From positions 1-46,910 of the forward strand of contig DATLYX010000037.1 in the NCBI GenBank assembly GCA_035574295.1: a DNA stretch of 46,910 nucleotides, in the 5' to 3' direction. The translations under genes were made by a program, and so were the position numbers. This DNA comes from PNAI01 sp035574295 (GTDB lineage: Bacteria > Pseudomonadota > Alphaproteobacteria > Rhizobiales > Xanthobacteraceae). Shown piece by piece: positions 17,512-25,161 of the stretch (the first letter of the stretch is position 1; each line of letters starts with the position of its first letter). The notes under the pieces were generated by a model that was not told the DNA's origin, ran no database searches, and was given only the letters and a program-made list of their open reading frames with translations.

Positions 17512-17898
17512 TCACCGGCCGGTCCAGCTCTGCCACATGCCGAGCTCGAACACGGCGAGATTTGCGGCGCGCAGCAGCCCGCTCGCGGTGACCATCACCG
17601 CGGTCGGGCTCACCACCTGGCCGGCCGCGATCGGGGTGTGCTGCGCCCCGGCTTCCACCTGCGCCGCATAGGTGTTGCAGAGCGCCGCGGTGAGGCTTTG
17701 CAGGGCCGCGGGCGAGAGCGCATCCGAGCGGCCCGCATTCAGCTCCCGCTGGATGGCCTGCGCGAGCCGCATCGCCTCCGCCGAGGTGCCGTTTTGCAGC
17801 TTCGGCACGATGGTTGCGCGCGCCTTCGGTCTCGGCGCGGGCTTTTTGGCCGGGCGCGACTTGAGCTTGGGTTTCGCCGTCGCTTTAGGTGATGACAT
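17512..17898 (-). CDS. Unknown 128-residue protein, Lys/Pro/Ala-rich N-terminus
   Basis: I do not recognise this protein. Residues 1-28 are a basic low-complexity tail rich in Lys, Ala, Pro and Arg. Residues 35-128 look folded and mostly helical: AEAMRLAQAIQRELNAGRSD, then a segment with one Cys, then SGLLRAANLAVFELGMWQSW at the end. There is no signal peptide or membrane segment. It lies between the Rieske ferredoxin gene (two bases away) and the amidohydrolase gene in the same operon, so it may be an accessory or small subunit. Its first codons lie within a 16-bp near-duplicate of the Rieske 3' end, suggesting that the start was made by local duplication. Confidence 0.75.
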   Translation of the reverse strand: MSSPKATAKPKLKSRPAKKPAPRPKARATIVPKLQNGTSAEAMRLAQAIQRELNAGRSDALSPAALQSLTAALCNTYAAQVEAGAQHTPIAAGQVVSPTAVMVTASGLLRAANLAVFELGMWQSWTGR

Positions 17899-17916
17899 AT
17901 TTAGGCGATGACATAG
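17885..17916. repeat. 16-bp imperfect tandem duplication at a gene junction
   Basis: TTAGGTGATGACATAT (17885-17900) and TTAGGCGATGACATAG (17901-17916) match at 14 of 16 positions. On the minus strand one copy holds the last codons and stop of the Rieske gene; the other holds the start codon of the next gene. Confidence 0.88.
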
Positions 17917-18266
17917 ATGTCATCCTCTCTTTGTACGACCTGGTATTTGCGCAGCTTCAATCTGCGGTCGGATACGCACTCGCCGGTCTTCATGTCGTAT
18001 TCCATGCCGTGCCACGGGCAGACGAAATGCATCTCGGACTCCGAGAAGAACAGCCCCATCGAGGTCTTGTCCGGCCGCAGCCGTTCTTCGACCTTGGCGA
18101 TGGTCAATCCCTCGCAGGCCGGGCCTCCCTGGTGCAGACAGAAATTGCTGTAGGCATAGAACTGGCCTTCGTGCTTGAACACGCCGATCTCGTGGTCGCC
18201 GACGAAGACGATCCGGCGGTCGCCGTCCTTGAACTCCGACGCCTTGGCGACGAATTTTTCTGCCAT
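17901..18266 (-). CDS. Rieske [2Fe-2S] ferredoxin-like protein with long inter-motif loop
   Basis: A 121-residue soluble Rieske protein. Cluster ligands are Cys43-x-His45 (FCLHQGG) and Cys83-x2-His86 (VCPWHGMEYD). The 37 residues between His45 and Cys83 are about twice the usual 15-17 of ferredoxins and NirD-like proteins; the insertion at about 50-78 contains EGLTIAKVEERLRPDKT. I chose the MAEKFVAK start because it matches the fold; a longer frame exists without a ribosome-binding site. It would pass single electrons, but no oxygenase alpha subunit or reductase is encoded here. It leads the operon with the 128-residue unknown and an amidohydrolase. Confidence 0.9.
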   Translation of the reverse strand: MAEKFVAKASEFKDGDRRIVFVGDHEIGVFKHEGQFYAYSNFCLHQGGPACEGLTIAKVEERLRPDKTSMGLFFSESEMHFVCPWHGMEYDMKTGECVSDRRLKLRKYQVVQREDDIYVIA

Positions 18267-18373
18267 GGAATTGTCCGCGTTCGAGCGCCTGCGGGCCGTG
18301 ATCCCGGCGCCCGCCGGTTCCAAGTTTAAGCGCGCCGGGTTATTGGTTACAATTGAAATCAGCGGAGGTTGCC

Positions 18374-19315
18374 ATGCCCGAGCCGAAAATCAGCGGTCTG
18401 CGCAGCGTCGAGCTTGCGGTGTTCGACCTCAAGCAATCGACCGACTTTTACTGCAAGGTCTGGGGGCTTGAGCCGGTGGTCGCGGAGGGCGACACCGTGC
18501 ATCTGCGCGCCGCAGGCCGCGAGCATCACGCGGTCACCCTGCGCGAGCGGCCGCGCGCCGCGCTGCTCGCGGTGCACTTCGAGGCGCCCGATCGCGCCGC
18601 CGTCGATGCCCTGCACGCCAAGGCCAAGGCCATGGGCGCCGCCATCGACAGCGCACCGGCGCCGCTTTCGCCCGACGCCGGCGGCGGCTACGGCTTCCGC
18701 CTGCGCACGCCGGAGGGCCACCCTTTGTGCATCTCCGCGGACGTGGCGCGCCACGCCGACGCAGTCGGCGATCCGGCCCGGCCGACGAAACTCACCCACG
18801 TCGTGCTCAACAGCGCCGACGTGGAGCGGCAGACCGCCTTCTTTCTCGACGTGCTCGGATTCAAGTGGAGCGACTCCACGCGCATGATGGACTTCATCCG
18901 CTGTTGCACCGACCATCACAGCATCGCGTTCGCGCGCAGCCACGGCCCCTCGCTCAATCATATGGCCTACGAGATGCCAAACATCGACAGCCTGATGCGC
19001 GGCGCCGGGCGGCTGAAGAAGAACGGTTTCGAGATTGCCTGGGGCGTCGGCCGCCACGGCCCCGGCAACAATGTGTTCTCCTATTTCGTCGAGCCGAACG
19101 GCTTCGTTACCGAATACACGACCGAAGTGGAACAGGTGGACGACTCTTATGTTCCGCACGACGCTAAATGGTGGGACGATCTCAACTACTGGCCGGACCG
19201 CTGGAACATGGCCGGGCCGCCGTCGGAACGCGCGCGCTACGCCATGTCGGGGAAGCTCGTCGAGGAGAACAACGCGCGTTGCGAAGAGCTGATCGCGCGC
19301 CGGCTCGGGCGCTGA
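18374..19315 (+). CDS. Extradiol ring-cleavage dioxygenase (VOC) 2
   Basis: A 313-residue two-domain VOC dioxygenase. The iron triad is complete in the second domain: His142 (LTHVVLNS), His196 (LNHMAYEM) and Glu247 (FVTEYTTE). The motif GRHGPGNN at 226-233 is shared with extradiol dioxygenase 1 at 8997-10001. A C-terminal tail rich in Trp (KWWDDLNYWPDRW) extends beyond the core. GGAGG five bases upstream fixes the start. It is divergent from the Rieske operon, with about 107 bases between the two starts, so joint regulation is likely. It should cleave a catechol-like ring; the substrate is unknown. Confidence 0.9.
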   Translation: MPEPKISGLRSVELAVFDLKQSTDFYCKVWGLEPVVAEGDTVHLRAAGREHHAVTLRERPRAALLAVHFEAPDRAAVDALHAKAKAMGAAIDSAPAPLSPDAGGGYGFRLRTPEGHPLCISADVARHADAVGDPARPTKLTHVVLNSADVERQTAFFLDVLGFKWSDSTRMMDFIRCCTDHHSIAFARSHGPSLNHMAYEMPNIDSLMRGAGRLKKNGFEIAWGVGRHGPGNNVFSYFVEPNGFVTEYTTEVEQVDDSYVPHDAKWWDDLNYWPDRWNMAGPPSERARYAMSGKLVEENNARCEELIARRLGR

Positions 19316-19350
19316 GTGGGAAAGCGCCGGCCGCGTAAAAACAGACGCGC

Positions 19351-20925
19351 CTATTGGCCGCCCACAACCGAGATGATTCCAGATTGCGGCAGTTCCTTGG
19401 CCGACGTGTGCAGCGCGAGCAGCTGCTTGACCAGTTCGAGCACCTGCAGCGTGCGTCCCGCGCGCTGCGGATCGCGCGGAATCGAATAGCTCACCCCGTC
19501 GTATGTGACGGAGAAGAAAGCATCCCCCGCGGTGTTCTTGTCGACAACGAACAGGTTTTCGCAACGATAGGATCGCCGGTCGCGGCGTTTCGTGTCCAAC
19601 CGGATCAGATCGCCCTCCTTGCGGCGAAATACGCCGTCATGCTCGCAATCCGATAACGGCATCGTTCCATACCGCAGGTCGGTCTTCACCTGCGTGATCA
19701 GGCCCTGCTCGTGATAACGCCGCGTGATCTCGCCGAGGTAATAGAGGATGCCTTCGACCGAACGCACGTGAAACTTAAAGACGACCGGTTTTTTTGCGTA
19801 GAGCCAATAGGGGAAGAGAAGCTCCGGCGAGGGATAACCACGTGCGTGACGATGATGAATCTCGCGGATCCGCTCGATGAAGACATCGGAAAGCTCGATG
19901 CCCTGGAATTGCGACACCCCACCCTCGGTCACGCCCGGCTCGGTATCCGCCGCGATGCAGCCGCGCGCTCTGGCGCGCGCGGGATCCTGGGGAGCGACAC
20001 CACGCGCCGCGCGCTCGCGGCCGTCCTGGGATCGGATATATCCGCAGAAGGCGGACTCGGGAATGTTGCCCAACCAGGTCGGCTTCTCTCCCGGCGGGCG
20101 GGCAAAGCACATGCGCACGCGGGTGGCCCTTCTGCGCAGTTGCAGCGTTCCGCGGTCCTCGCGGACGTCCAATCCGGAACTTGCCGCCTGGGTCAGGACC
20201 TCCACCATTCTTGCCGCTTCGGTCATATCTTTTGCCCTCGGCGCCACTCTGATGCCGAAACCGACGCGCCGGCTGTCACTGACTCGTTCCGAGGTGAAGC
20301 CCGAGCCGATCAGGTATTCGGCCAAGGCCTGGAATTGGGCGAACTCCACCGCATCGCGGACATTGTTTCTGAATGTGAACCGTTCGCAGGCGGAACCGCG
20401 GCCGCTTGCAGCCACTTCGACGCTGTCCACGAAAAGATCGAATAAGATTTCGGGATGAAACCCGAGCTGGACGTAATAATCGATGATCTGCGGCGTGAGC
20501 GGCCGCAGGATGCCCGAATAGAACTCCTGCGTATCGAGCACCGGCACGGTGAAGGTGGGGCCTCCGCTCATGCTGGCGGTGGCGCCGCCGGTCCTGGTGA
20601 TCGCCCCGGCGAGAACCGTGCTCGAGGCCGGCGGGACCAGGCCGAAGTCGCGGATCAAGGGCCAGTTCTGCAGATGACTGTAGCCGCCGGTGACGCTGCC
20701 CGAGGCGCTCGCCGTCCCCGTGATCGAGCTTAAGCCGGTGAACTGCATTGGGTGCCGCAGGCTGGCGCGCACCACATTGAGCAGAATATTGTGCTGTTGT
20801 GTTTTCTCGGCCTGCAGGTTGAACTCGACCGCGCGGGGAGAAAACTGGTCGACGATCGCGCAGGCCGAAAGCGTGATCGCGGCCAGGCCAGCCGCGGCCG
20901 ACAACGCCCAACGCCAACGCAACAT
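19351..20925 (-). CDS. Large predicted lipoprotein of unknown function
   Basis: I do not recognise this 524-residue protein. Residues 1-22 are a lipoprotein signal peptide with lipobox LSAC (Cys22 modified), so it is anchored to a membrane and faces the periplasm or outside. After the lipobox come a helical stretch (AEKTQQHNILLNVVRASLRHP), a Gly/Ser/Thr-rich part at about 65-125, and a mixed remainder. Several pairs of cysteines are present in the C-terminal half. A TATAGT -10 element sits at 20958-20963 on the minus strand, giving a leader of about 25 bases. It is convergent with the dioxygenase gene, with 35 bases between stops. Function is unknown; a role in surface structure or secretion is only a guess. 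Confidence 0.85.
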   Translation of the reverse strand: MLRWRWALSAAAGLAAITLSACAIVDQFSPRAVEFNLQAEKTQQHNILLNVVRASLRHPMQFTGLSSITGTASASGSVTGGYSHLQNWPLIRDFGLVPPASSTVLAGAITRTGGATASMSGGPTFTVPVLDTQEFYSGILRPLTPQIIDYYVQLGFHPEILFDLFVDSVEVAASGRGSACERFTFRNNVRDAVEFAQFQALAEYLIGSGFTSERVSDSRRVGFGIRVAPRAKDMTEAARMVEVLTQAASSGLDVREDRGTLQLRRRATRVRMCFARPPGEKPTWLGNIPESAFCGYIRSQDGRERAARGVAPQDPARARARGCIAADTEPGVTEGGVSQFQGIELSDVFIERIREIHHRHARGYPSPELLFPYWLYAKKPVVFKFHVRSVEGILYYLGEITRRYHEQGLITQVKTDLRYGTMPLSDCEHDGVFRRKEGDLIRLDTKRRDRRSYRCENLFVVDKNTAGDAFFSVTYDGVSYSIPRDPQRAGRTLQVLELVKQLLALHTSAKELPQSGIISVVGGQ

Positions 20926-20957
20926 GACGCCCCCCGACCGCCCCCGCGGCGAAAAAA

Positions 20958-20963
20958 ACTATA
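20958..20963 (-). promoter_or_regulatory. Probable -10 element of the lipoprotein gene
   Basis: TATAGT on the minus strand matches the sigma70 -10 at five of six positions; the -35 seventeen bases upstream (TTTCCG) is weak. Transcription would start about 25 bases before the lipoprotein ATG. Confidence 0.45.
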
Positions 20964-21148
20964 GCAAAGGCGAAAGTCAGCGGAAATAGTGTCGCCGGCC
21001 GGCACGGCCGCCGGGGTCGTCATTGCGGCGCCGGAAGCAGAACGCCGCCGCGCGTTGAAGGAATCCGCTTGGCTTTGCCATTGCCCGAGGGGCATGCAGG
21101 GCGTTGCGGACAGGCCGAGCCGTGACGCATCGAGAGGAGAATTTGTCG

Positions 21149-22168
21149 ATGATCGTTGATTTTCAGCAACACTACACTCCGCCCGAGTTGCTCAAGGGCG
21201 ATCAGAAGGTGGCGACGGTTCAGCTCGATGAGCGCGGCAACCCCAATTACTTTCTAAACCCGCTGCTCGCGGACCTCTCCGCCCATATCCGGATGATGGA
21301 TCGCGCCGGCATCGACGCCGGCGTTCTCACCTGCGGTGTGGGCTTCGATCAACCCGAGCTTGCCGTCTGCCGGCAGATCAACGATCGTCTGCATCAGGCC
21401 ATGCGCGACTATCCCGGCCGCTTCATCGGCCTTGCCCACGTGCCGGCGCTCAAACCCGACGAGGCGAAGGCCGAGCTCAAACGCTGCGCGGTCGAGCTCG
21501 GCTTTCCCGGCGCGGTGATCGCCTCCGAATTGCAGGACCAGCCGCTCGACGCGGAAGCGTTGCGGCCGTTCTGGCGCGCCTGCGCCGACCTCGGCCTCTA
21601 CGTGTTCATTCACCCGCTGCCGCGGGTGATCGGTTGGAACCGCATGGACGCCGACGATCTCGGCCGCATGCTCGGCTGGGAATTTTCGCTCATGACCGCG
21701 ACCGTGCGCATCATCAATTCCGGCCTGCTCGACGAACTGCCGACACTGAAGATCCACTTCTCGCACTTTTCCGGCGGCATCGGCCGTTACCGCGGCCGGA
21801 TCAACGGCTTCCAGCAGCGGGACAAATGGGGCACCGCCAGTGTGAAAAGCCACGGTCGCCGGCCGAAGCTGCCCTTCGACCACTATCTTGACCACCGCCT
21901 CTATTACGACTGCGCCGGCTGGGCCGGGCCCGACCCCTGCGGCCCGCTTGGCGCCCATTGGGTGAATTTCGGACTGCAGGAGGTCGCCCTGTCGCAATGC
22001 GTGTTTGCCACCGACTACCCGCAGGCCATTCGGGACCCCGACGAGGTGGTGAGCTACGTCAACGCCGTGCGCGCGCTCGGCCCCAACGCCAATGCGCTGG
22101 TGGACGGCCTCAATGCCGAGAAGCTCATCCCCGACATTGCCACACGCGTGGCGCGGCGGCGGAGTTGA
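21149..22168 (+). CDS. Amidohydrolase, ACMSD-like decarboxylase family
   Basis: A 339-residue amidohydrolase-2 protein resembling 2-amino-3-carboxymuconate-6-semialdehyde decarboxylase. The N-terminal metal motif, normally HxH or ExH, here reads VDFQQHYTP, so the first ligand is Gln. The later residues are kept: IHPLP near 165, HFSHFSGG near 205, and ATDYPQ with the catalytic Asp near 290. AGGAG lies about eleven bases upstream of the ATG; an earlier TTG is less likely. Known relatives decarboxylate or hydrate ring-cleavage products, which fits nearby extradiol dioxygenases. The Gln replacement may alter metal binding. Confidence 0.86.
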   Translation: MIVDFQQHYTPPELLKGDQKVATVQLDERGNPNYFLNPLLADLSAHIRMMDRAGIDAGVLTCGVGFDQPELAVCRQINDRLHQAMRDYPGRFIGLAHVPALKPDEAKAELKRCAVELGFPGAVIASELQDQPLDAEALRPFWRACADLGLYVFIHPLPRVIGWNRMDADDLGRMLGWEFSLMTATVRIINSGLLDELPTLKIHFSHFSGGIGRYRGRINGFQQRDKWGTASVKSHGRRPKLPFDHYLDHRLYYDCAGWAGPDPCGPLGAHWVNFGLQEVALSQCVFATDYPQAIRDPDEVVSYVNAVRALGPNANALVDGLNAEKLIPDIATRVARRRS

Positions 22169-22215
22169 TGGCGGCGCGTGGCTGTTCGTTGTCCTCCGGG
22201 CTTATTCGTCCGGGC

Positions 22216-22457
22216 TTATTGCCTTGGGATGTTGGCCGCTTTGACCAGTTCGAGCGCCGCTGCCACGTCCTCGCGGAAGAATTTGTCGAACTCCGCAAGG
22301 TTCATCGGCATCGGCTCGACGCCGAGCGTGGTGAAGCGTTCCTTCACAGCCGATGCCTGCAGCGTGTCGGCCATTCCTGGGCCGCGGCGGTGAAATTCAT
22401 GAGCATGCCGGCGGCGCCGGCGAGCGCCAATAGGGCTGGTCGAAGATGTTGAATCAT
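22216..22457 (-). pseudogene. Internally deleted tctC (Bug) relic
   Basis: GGGAG and ATG at 22457 begin a good signal peptide (MIQHLRPALLALAGAAGM...), ending AAAQEWP, as Bug proteins do. The frame then hits a stop. In another frame the sequence continues as a typical Bug C-terminus (VKERFTTLGVEPMPMNLAEF) and ends FFREDVAAALELVKAANIP and a stop at 22216. About 240 middle residues are gone. It looks like one large deletion that also shifted frame. The gene is dead, and no tctA/tctB accompanies it. Confidence 0.82.
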
Positions 22458-22738
22458 GTTCACTCCCTTTGCCTCGCGAATACGAGCGATACCGCGTTGG
22501 TTGTCCGGAACATCGGCGTTCTGTTCTCGATTGTACTCGCTTGACCGGTTCGCTTCCGTGCGGCCTGATCGCGCCTTATATCGCGCCTCCTTATGCCGGC
22601 GGACCCGCCCGAAAGCCATGGTCATGGTCGAGTTGTCGGCGAGACCATGACCCGCGTCGGCCAGGCCATGTTCGCGCCGACGCCAGGGTCCGGGGGTGAA
22701 CGGCAAGGAGGCGATCGGCCGAGCGGGAGATAATCTGC

Positions 22739-23881
22739 GTGAGCGTCTTGAACACCATTCGCACCGACGTGGTCGGCAGTCTTTTGCGGCCGCAGGCCGT
22801 GATCGACGCCCGCGCGCGTTTCGATGCAGGCACCCTCGATGCCGCCGACTTGCGCGCGGTGGAGGACGAGGCGGTGCGCGCGGCGGTGGCGCTGCAGGAG
22901 AATGTCGGTCTCGATGTGGTCACCGACGGCGAGATTCGGCGGCTCAATTTCCAGGACAGTTTTGGTGAGGCCGTCGAAGGCTTCGACGCAAGTCGCAGCA
23001 CGCTCGCCGCCTATGTGAAGCGCGTCGAGGGCGGCACCGCGCTGCGCCGTTGGGAGGTGCCGTTGCACGAGAAGGGCACCGCCATCGCCCACCGCCGTCC
23101 GGTCGTGAGCCGGCTCAAGCTCCGGCGCAACATTGCGCTGGAGGAGTACCGCTTCGTCGCCAGCGTCGCCAAAACGCCGGCAAAGGTTTCGCTCATCGGC
23201 CCGGACCGCATTGCCCAGCGTTTCGACCATGCCGCCTCGAAGTCGATCTATCCGACGATGGACGAATTTCTGGCCGACGTAGTCGCCATCGAACGCGAGA
23301 TGATCCGGGGCCTCGTCGCCGCCGGTTGCCGTTACGTGCAGATCGACGCGCCCGGCTACACCGCCTACGTGGACGAGCCCTCGCTTGCGCAAATGCGCGC
23401 GCGCGGCGAGGACCCGATGGAGAATTTTTCGCGTTCGCTCAAGGCCGACGCCGCCCTGATCGCGGATTTTCCCGGCGTCACCTTCGGCATCCATCTCTGC
23501 CGCGGCAACCAGCGCAGCATGTGGCACCGCGAGGGCGCCTACGACGCCATTGCCGAGCGGCTGTTCAACGAGCTGCCGCACCAGCGCTTCCTGCTCGAAT
23601 ACGACTCCCCGCGCGCGGGCTCGTTTGCGCCGCTGCGCTTTGTGCCCAAGGGCAAGGTGGTGGTGCTCGGCCTCGTCAGCACCAAGGTGCCGGAGCTCGA
23701 AAGCATCGATGCGCTCAAGCGGCGCATCGACGAAGCGGGCCGGTTCCTGCCGCTCGAGCAGCTTGCCTTGAGTCCGCAGTGCGGCTTTGCCTCCGATGTG
23801 ATCGGCAATCTCATCAGCGCGGACGCCCAGCGCCGCAAGCTCGAGCGCGTCGTCGAAGTGGCGCGACAGGTGTGGCGATAG
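22739..23881 (+). CDS. MetE-like cobalamin-independent methionine synthase, catalytic domain only
   Basis: A 380-residue protein equal to the C-terminal catalytic barrel of MetE, without the N-terminal half. Zinc ligands are visible: His252 and Cys254 (IHLCRGN), Glu287 (LLEYDSP) and Cys348 (LSPQCGF). The motif YVQIDAPGYTAYVDEP at about 199-214 is the family substrate loop. It starts at GTG with GGGAGA about eight bases upstream. Stand-alone versions often transfer methyl groups from other donors or work in catabolic methyl transfer (for example demethylation of methoxylated compounds) rather than in folate-dependent methionine synthesis. Its catabolic neighbours favour that, as inference. Confidence 0.87.
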   Translation: MSVLNTIRTDVVGSLLRPQAVIDARARFDAGTLDAADLRAVEDEAVRAAVALQENVGLDVVTDGEIRRLNFQDSFGEAVEGFDASRSTLAAYVKRVEGGTALRRWEVPLHEKGTAIAHRRPVVSRLKLRRNIALEEYRFVASVAKTPAKVSLIGPDRIAQRFDHAASKSIYPTMDEFLADVVAIEREMIRGLVAAGCRYVQIDAPGYTAYVDEPSLAQMRARGEDPMENFSRSLKADAALIADFPGVTFGIHLCRGNQRSMWHREGAYDAIAERLFNELPHQRFLLEYDSPRAGSFAPLRFVPKGKVVVLGLVSTKVPELESIDALKRRIDEAGRFLPLEQLALSPQCGFASDVIGNLISADAQRRKLERVVEVARQVWR

Positions 23882-24028
23882 GTCATTCCGGCCGAGGTCG
23901 CGAAGCGACCGCGTGCCGGAATCCATAACCCCGCTTGTTGCGAATGAGCAAAGACCCTCGCTCAGCTTGATTCGGCAATGCCGGGGTTATGGATTCCGGG
24001 GCGCCGCTGCGCGGCGCCCCGGAATGAC
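23882..24028. repeat. Palindromic repeat, family 3
   Basis: Ends GTCATTCCGG and CCGGAATGAC are perfect complements, and the inner parts (ATCCATAACCCCG/CGGGGTTATGGAT) also pair, so the 147-bp element can fold into one long hairpin. It separates the convergent MetE-like and dioxygenase genes and may help end transcription from both sides. Confidence 0.85.
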
Positions 24029-24030
24029 AT

Positions 24031-24999
24031 TTAGGGCAGGATGCGCTCCAACAGCTTCTGCGGCGGCGGGTCGCCCCATTGCGAGATCAGCCCTTCCTCC
24101 GCCGAGATCAGGTTCGAGCCGTTGTGGATGTTGAAGCGGTCGCTGTCCGCCCAGTGCTCGTGCACGCGGCCCCATGGATCGGCCCAGTAGTCGTACACCT
24201 GGCTGCCGAGCAGGTGCCGCCCGATGCCCCACATGTGCTCGTACTTGCCGCATTCGCGCAGGTGGTAGTGGCCCATGAACACGTCGTCCATGTCCTGCAC
24301 TTCGAACGACAGATGGTTGAGGCCCGCGTGTCCGTGCTTCAGCGCAAAGAACACGTGATGATCCACGTAGGACTCGCCGCGGTCGCAGCGGTTGAAGGAA
24401 CCGATCAGGTTGTCCTTGTCGCCGGCGTAGACATCGTCTGAGCAGACGAAGCCGAGCGTGTCGCGGAACCATTGGATGGTTTCGCGCAGCTTCGGCGTGC
24501 CCATCACGCCGTGGCCGATGCGCTTGACCCGCGACGGTCCCTTGGGGATGCGCATGGCCTGGCCGGCGCGCGCGGTCGGCGCATAACCGCTGTTCACGAG
24601 CTGGCGCGGTGCCGGGATCTCCGGCAGCCGCTCGATGCCCCACACCACCTCCACCTGGTAGCCGTTGGGCTCGCGCAATCGCACGCGCTTGCCCCCGCCG
24701 GGCTCGTCGATGTTTTCGATGCCGGAGGCGCCGGGGAGTTTCGCGACCTTCTTGAGGTCGTCTTCGCTCTCCGCGTAGTAGGCAAGCCCGATGAACTTCG
24801 GCTCGCCCTTTTCCGTGACGTGGATGTGGTGCGGTGGATCGGTGCCGCGGAAGTAGATCGCCGTGTTGGTGCGCGCCGATTTGACCAGACCGAAGTTGGT
24901 GAGAAATTCCTCCATCAGGTCGAGGTCTGGCGCGCTCAGCCGCCCGTAGGCGATATCGACGGCTTTGATCACAGGTGCCCTTGTCACCCTGTCGTGCAT
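24031..24999 (-). CDS. Extradiol ring-cleavage dioxygenase (VOC) 3
   Basis: A 322-residue VOC dioxygenase. Second-domain metal ligands are His163 (RIGHGVMGT), His229 (GLNHLSFEV) and Glu281 (GRVHEHWAD). The motif GIGRHLLGSQ at about 258-267 parallels the GRHGPG motif of the other two dioxygenases in the window. AAGGAG seven bases upstream of the ATG supports the start. It is convergent with the MetE-like gene and divergent from the FAH-family gene at 25162, with about 160 bases between starts. A ring-cleavage step followed by a FAH-type hydrolase or decarboxylase is a standard order in meta-cleavage pathways. Confidence 0.9.
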   Translation of the reverse strand: MHDRVTRAPVIKAVDIAYGRLSAPDLDLMEEFLTNFGLVKSARTNTAIYFRGTDPPHHIHVTEKGEPKFIGLAYYAESEDDLKKVAKLPGASGIENIDEPGGGKRVRLREPNGYQVEVVWGIERLPEIPAPRQLVNSGYAPTARAGQAMRIPKGPSRVKRIGHGVMGTPKLRETIQWFRDTLGFVCSDDVYAGDKDNLIGSFNRCDRGESYVDHHVFFALKHGHAGLNHLSFEVQDMDDVFMGHYHLRECGKYEHMWGIGRHLLGSQVYDYWADPWGRVHEHWADSDRFNIHNGSNLISAEEGLISQWGDPPPQKLLERILP

Positions 25000-25161
25000 G
25001 GGACGTCTCCTTCCGGCGCGGCTTGCGCCGCGCAGCTTGGCCAACGATAGCGCAGCAAAATCGGCGAGGCAATTTCGTCCGGCCGGGTTGGCCGGACCGG
25101 TGCGCAACTGGAGGTTCCGCAAGGGATGTGCTGATATCGCGCTGCGTCAACGGAGGCTGTT

